Source of the DNA: Armillaria gallica
Taxonomy: Eukaryota > Basidiomycota > Agaricomycetes > Agaricales > Physalacriaceae
Assembly: GCA_037576215.1 (NCBI GenBank)
Contig: JBANDB010000015.1
Coordinates: 2,232,001 to 2,296,000, forward strand
Reading direction: 5' to 3'
Length of the DNA stretch: 64,000 nt
The notes beneath the pieces are model-generated. The model worked only from the letters and a program-made list of their open reading frames with translations, had not been told where the DNA came from and did no database searches. Numbering within the stretch: position 1 is the stretch's first letter; every line of letters starts with the position of its first letter. A program made the position numbers and the translations under genes. Positions 60,919-64,000 of this stretch are shown here, piece after piece.

Positions 60919-61573
60919 AGCAAATGAAATAGAATGAACGATGACTAAAAATACGAGCCCCATTGGCTTGCCTGTCAAGAAATTACGCCAGAGTGTCCGA
61001 AACAAGTTGGTGTATGACCGCCTAGGTCCGACGGTAACGTCAAGGTGCGGAACGATCTACTCTCGAAATGAGTATTTGTCTGACTATCTATGTATAGATC
61101 AGGTGTTCAAGGCAGAACGGGATGCAGATTGAGTACGGCCAGCCGGTGGGATGACTATTGACGCCGCTTTTTGAGGTCCTGTGGGAATCACAAAAGAATG
61201 CATCCTGATAGGCTTCAGCTTTGCTGCAGTTGGACGTGCTATTTCATTTACGCATAATGTAAAGTGCGCACAATCTCGACACAACTAGTAAAGCCTGCCT
61301 TTGAAGGCGTTCTCAACCACTAACCCTGCCTTGCATCATGCTCTAGGTCCTGGAGTTGCTTAGTGAGTGTTGAAGACCTGTGACCTGAGCTTCTTCTGAA
61401 TGTATTAAAGTTGCATACTCGCGCCATTGAACGCAATCTCCCTTCAGTTTTGCGATGACGTCGACTTGGAGACATATTGCATGCTAGTGGTGTCTTCCAG
61501 ACGCTTATCTCTAGATAGCTCATAAAAGGACCAGCGTCGTAGCCAGCTTCACATCAAGTTCCTCGCTTTCAAG
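60919..61573. other. Intergenic, promoter side of the dioxygenase
   Basis: No supported gene; short frames only. Confidence 0.35.
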
Positions 61574-63064
61574 ATGGCACCCTCAGTTGCAGAGCTCTCC
61601 AAGACCGAAGAAACTAACACGCCCAAGAAATCCACCATCAAACAGACAGTGCGGTTTACTCGTGCTCCCCTGATCTTCCATTTCCTCACCGGCGCCCATG
61701 TAGATCGCGCCTGGAGCTAGCTATCCCTTCTATTTACCTTACTGGGACAGTGATGAGAAATTCCCTCCCACCCAGGTCTTCGGTAAGCTTTATTCTGCGG
61801 CAAGACTTCTACCTCACTGACGTACGCGTAGAACACGTTGACCCCGGATCCCGTGCTGACCGTTCCAAACCTCATCTTCTTGGTCCCAACACGGTTACCA
61901 AGACTCTCAGTCCATATATCGGAACGGAAGTTTCAGGCATTCAGATCTCGGAACTGACGAAGGAGGGTCTTGACGAGCTCGCTCTATTCACGGCTGAGCG
62001 AAAGCTCCTACTCTTCCGCGACCAGAACTTCAAAGATCTCACTCCAGAGCGCCAGATTGAGATTGCCGGGTGCGCCGTTTCTACAAACACTATCTGCGTT
62101 TTGCTGATCATACTTTACTTCAGTCACTTTGGTCCCATTCAGAGACACCCTACATCGGGAAATGTAAAGGGTTATCCAGAATTTCACGTCGGTGAGAGAC
62201 TTGTACCACTTTATCGCGAATCTATGACTTATAAGAGGTTTAGTCTACAGGGACGCCGACAACGATCGGTTCCTCGAATACTTCGGAGAAGACCGTATCA
62301 GCAAAACGAGCTGGCACTCTGACGTCGTACGTGCCATCTTCGGCATTCACTAATCAGCAAATAATTAAGTTCTCCCCGCAGTCGTATGAGCGTCAACCAC
62401 CCGGTACCACATTCTTCTTCATTTTAGATCAGGTCCGTAATTCTGACTTCTACGCCCGACAACCCCGCTAACTTCATCCCGTTTCAGCCTGAAATTGGCG
62501 GAGACACCCTTTTCACGTCTCAAGTCGAAGCGTACAATCGTCTGTCTCCAGAGTTCAAGAAACGACTCGAAGGTCTCCGGGCTGTGCATACAGCTGTTCC
62601 CCAAGCTGAACATTCCCGAAACCGAGGAGGACCCGTCCGTCGGGAGCCTGTAGAGAACGAGGTCGGTTCATATCCTCTTGGTCTATGCCTTGATATCTCA
62701 TTGAACATTAGCATCCTCTCGTCCGGGAACACCCAGTAACAGGAGAAAAGGCTCTCTATGTAAACCAGGGTTTCACCAAGCGTATCGTGGGGTACAAAGC
62801 CGAAGAATCCGAATATCTCCTCAAGTTCCTCTTTGACCATATCGCGAAGGGCTCCGATTTCCAAGTGAGAGCGGCCTACAAACCTGGAACAGTCGTCATT
62901 TGGGTGAGTGCCAGCTCTCTGTTGATTTAACGTGCCGCTGAGGTTTGATGAATGTCCAGGATAACAGACTCACCGTCCATTCGGCGACAGTTGATTTCGA
63001 TAAAGTCCACAGGAGGCACGCAGTCAGACTTACTCCTCAAGCTGAGGTGCCTATTCCAGCCTGA
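61574..63064 (+). CDS. TauD/TfdA-type Fe(II)/2-oxoglutarate dioxygenase
   Basis: Start MAPSVAELSKTEETNTPKK at 61574. Later exons read FEHVDPGSRADRSKPHLL, LSPYIGTEVSGIQISELTKE, HFGPIQRHPTSGNVKGYPEF, VYRDADNDRFLEYFGED and SKTSWHSDV. They continue with PPGTTFFFILDQ, GGDTLFTSQVEAYNRLSPEF, TGEKALYVNQGFTKRIVGY, VIWDNRLTVHSATVDFD and RRHAVRLTPQAEVPIPA. The metal triad (H-x-D in WHSDV, H in TVHSAT) and the 2-oxoglutarate Arg are all present. The family frees sulfite from taurine or sulfonates, or hydroxylates related compounds; the substrate is open. A one-base frame change is needed near 61720, between TGAHVDRA and YPFYLPYWD; an intron there would be too short. Confidence 0.87.
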
Positions 63065-63172
63065 AATGTAAACATAAATATATTACAAGAATGTATCATC
63101 GTACAAAGCAATGTATTTGCACAGCTGTCTTCGTTTAGTCTAAGAATCTATGAGCCTTGGTCAAACAACGTC

Positions 63173-64000
63173 ATCAGAACAACATTTGCAAGGTGTACGC
63201 AGAAAGGGCGGTCATGGAAAGGAACATGAGGATGTACTGAGGAATCAAGAAAGCAGACAAGTGTTCTGCACTTCCGGTTCCGCTGTATACTTGCGTTACA
63301 AATACCTATGACAGACTTTAGCTGAGATAACTGCACAGGACACACAAACATACCTGGGTGGTCGCAGTGGGTAGACAAGAAAAGAAGCTATGGTCTTTCA
63401 TCAATGTTTGCGAGATGGACTCAATAAACTATGCTCACATGCAAACAAATCTCAAGACCTTATCGTCTCTAGAAATGACACCGGCATTCACAAGCCCCCC
63501 ACACCAAAACGCCCAGCACAGGCATGAGCAACATCCGTCCAATCGCCAGCGAGAAAATCGCACCCAACGGCAGATGCGGCCACTGACTACGCGGCACATC
63601 CAACCTCGCCAGAGCGGATCCCAAGCAAATAAGACCTAACGGCACCGACGCGGCGCCCATGAACTCTGCGAAATCGATGACAAACGCCAGCGGAGGCTCT
63701 CCGTCGGGAGCAGAGGGCATATAATATCCGTCGACTTCGACGAAAAGGGCTTTGAGTGGCTTGATGAGGGCGATGGGGAACGAGATGAGGATGGTGATCG
63801 ATGCGGGGGTGAGGAGCGATTTGAGGACCCCGCGTGCGGTGATGCTGAACTTTTGCCATCGCCTTCGCATGGGCGAGGGACTTGGAGGACGATCTTCTGC
63901 TATAGGTGTCAGGGGCCGCGAACAACACCCGTCGTATGGTATGGTCTGGGTAGCAGTCTGAGATGGTGAAGGGGACTGCAGTTTTTCCGACGGTGCAGAA
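63173..64000 (-). CDS. ECM3-type auxin efflux carrier (PIN-like) transporter, 5' end outside window
   Basis: The visible part is the C-terminal half. It has a Ser/Pro-rich cytoplasmic loop (EDRPPSPSPMRRRWQKFS) and helices containing LTPASITILISFPIALI, EFMGAASVPLGLICLGSALA and AIFSLAIGRMLLMPVLGV. NAGVISRDDKVLRFVCM, FLLCLPTATTQ and VFVTQVYSGTGSAEHLSAF follow, and it ends AYTLQMLF at 63173. This matches the fungal Ecm3/YBR287W branch of the auxin-efflux-carrier family, intracellular or plasma-membrane permeases of unclear substrate. The frame shifts by one base in a run of six G (about 63500); five G would keep it open. Confidence 0.85.

Overview
This is nuclear DNA of a filamentous basidiomycete, most likely an Agaricomycete. 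Most genes are broken by many short introns (about 45-60 bp, GT-AG, often with a CTAAC/CTGAC-like branch site). The window holds families typical of mushroom-forming fungi: DUF6534 membrane proteins, an F-box protein with an N-terminal coiled coil, a class I hydrophobin, an AA9 lytic polysaccharide monooxygenase and an expanded seven-helix family. I saw no tRNA, rRNA or CRISPR array.

Region 1 (1-19 kb) looks like a catabolic gene cluster for lactam/GABA nitrogen. From left to right it holds a lamA-type biotin-dependent lactam/urea carboxylase (cut by the left edge), a DUR3-type urea/polyamine symporter, a small gene of unknown function, a seven-helix membrane protein, succinate-semialdehyde dehydrogenase, a LamB/YcsF (PxpA-type) protein and GABA aminotransferase. 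Together these could take up a substrate, open a lactam ring with ATP, and carry GABA through succinic semialdehyde to succinate. The lamA-DUR3 divergent promoter carries eight GATAA motifs on one strand, and the SSADH-lamB divergent promoter carries more, consistent with nitrogen (GATA-factor) control. Two degenerate copies of housekeeping genes, UBC6 and thymidylate kinase, sit inside the cluster.

Region 2 (20-31 kb) is mostly housekeeping: an SSZ1-like Hsp70 with two frameshifts, a DUF4336 protein, a conserved hypothetical protein, an F-box protein whose start codon is probably assembled by splicing, the nucleosome assembly protein NAP1 and a divergently transcribed NAT9-type acetyltransferase.

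Region 3 (32-49 kb) is accessory: a secreted AA9 LPMO with a four-cysteine C-terminal module, DUF6534 gene A, an MFS drug transporter, a cytochrome P450 relic, an alpha/beta hydrolase and two tandem delta-12-type fatty acid desaturases.

Region 4 (49-64 kb) is gene-poor and rich in duplications. It has an array of six small hairpins, possibly inside a solo-LTR-like element, DUF6534 gene B, a truncated copy of the AA9 3' end, two copies of a ~0.7 kb repeat, a hydrophobin, a TauD-type dioxygenase and the C-terminal part of an ECM3-type (auxin-efflux-carrier-like) transporter.

Several otherwise well-conserved genes (SSZ1, the ECM3-type carrier and the UBC6 relic) carry single-base frameshifts, mostly in homopolymer runs. 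Some may be sequencing errors rather than true lesions.
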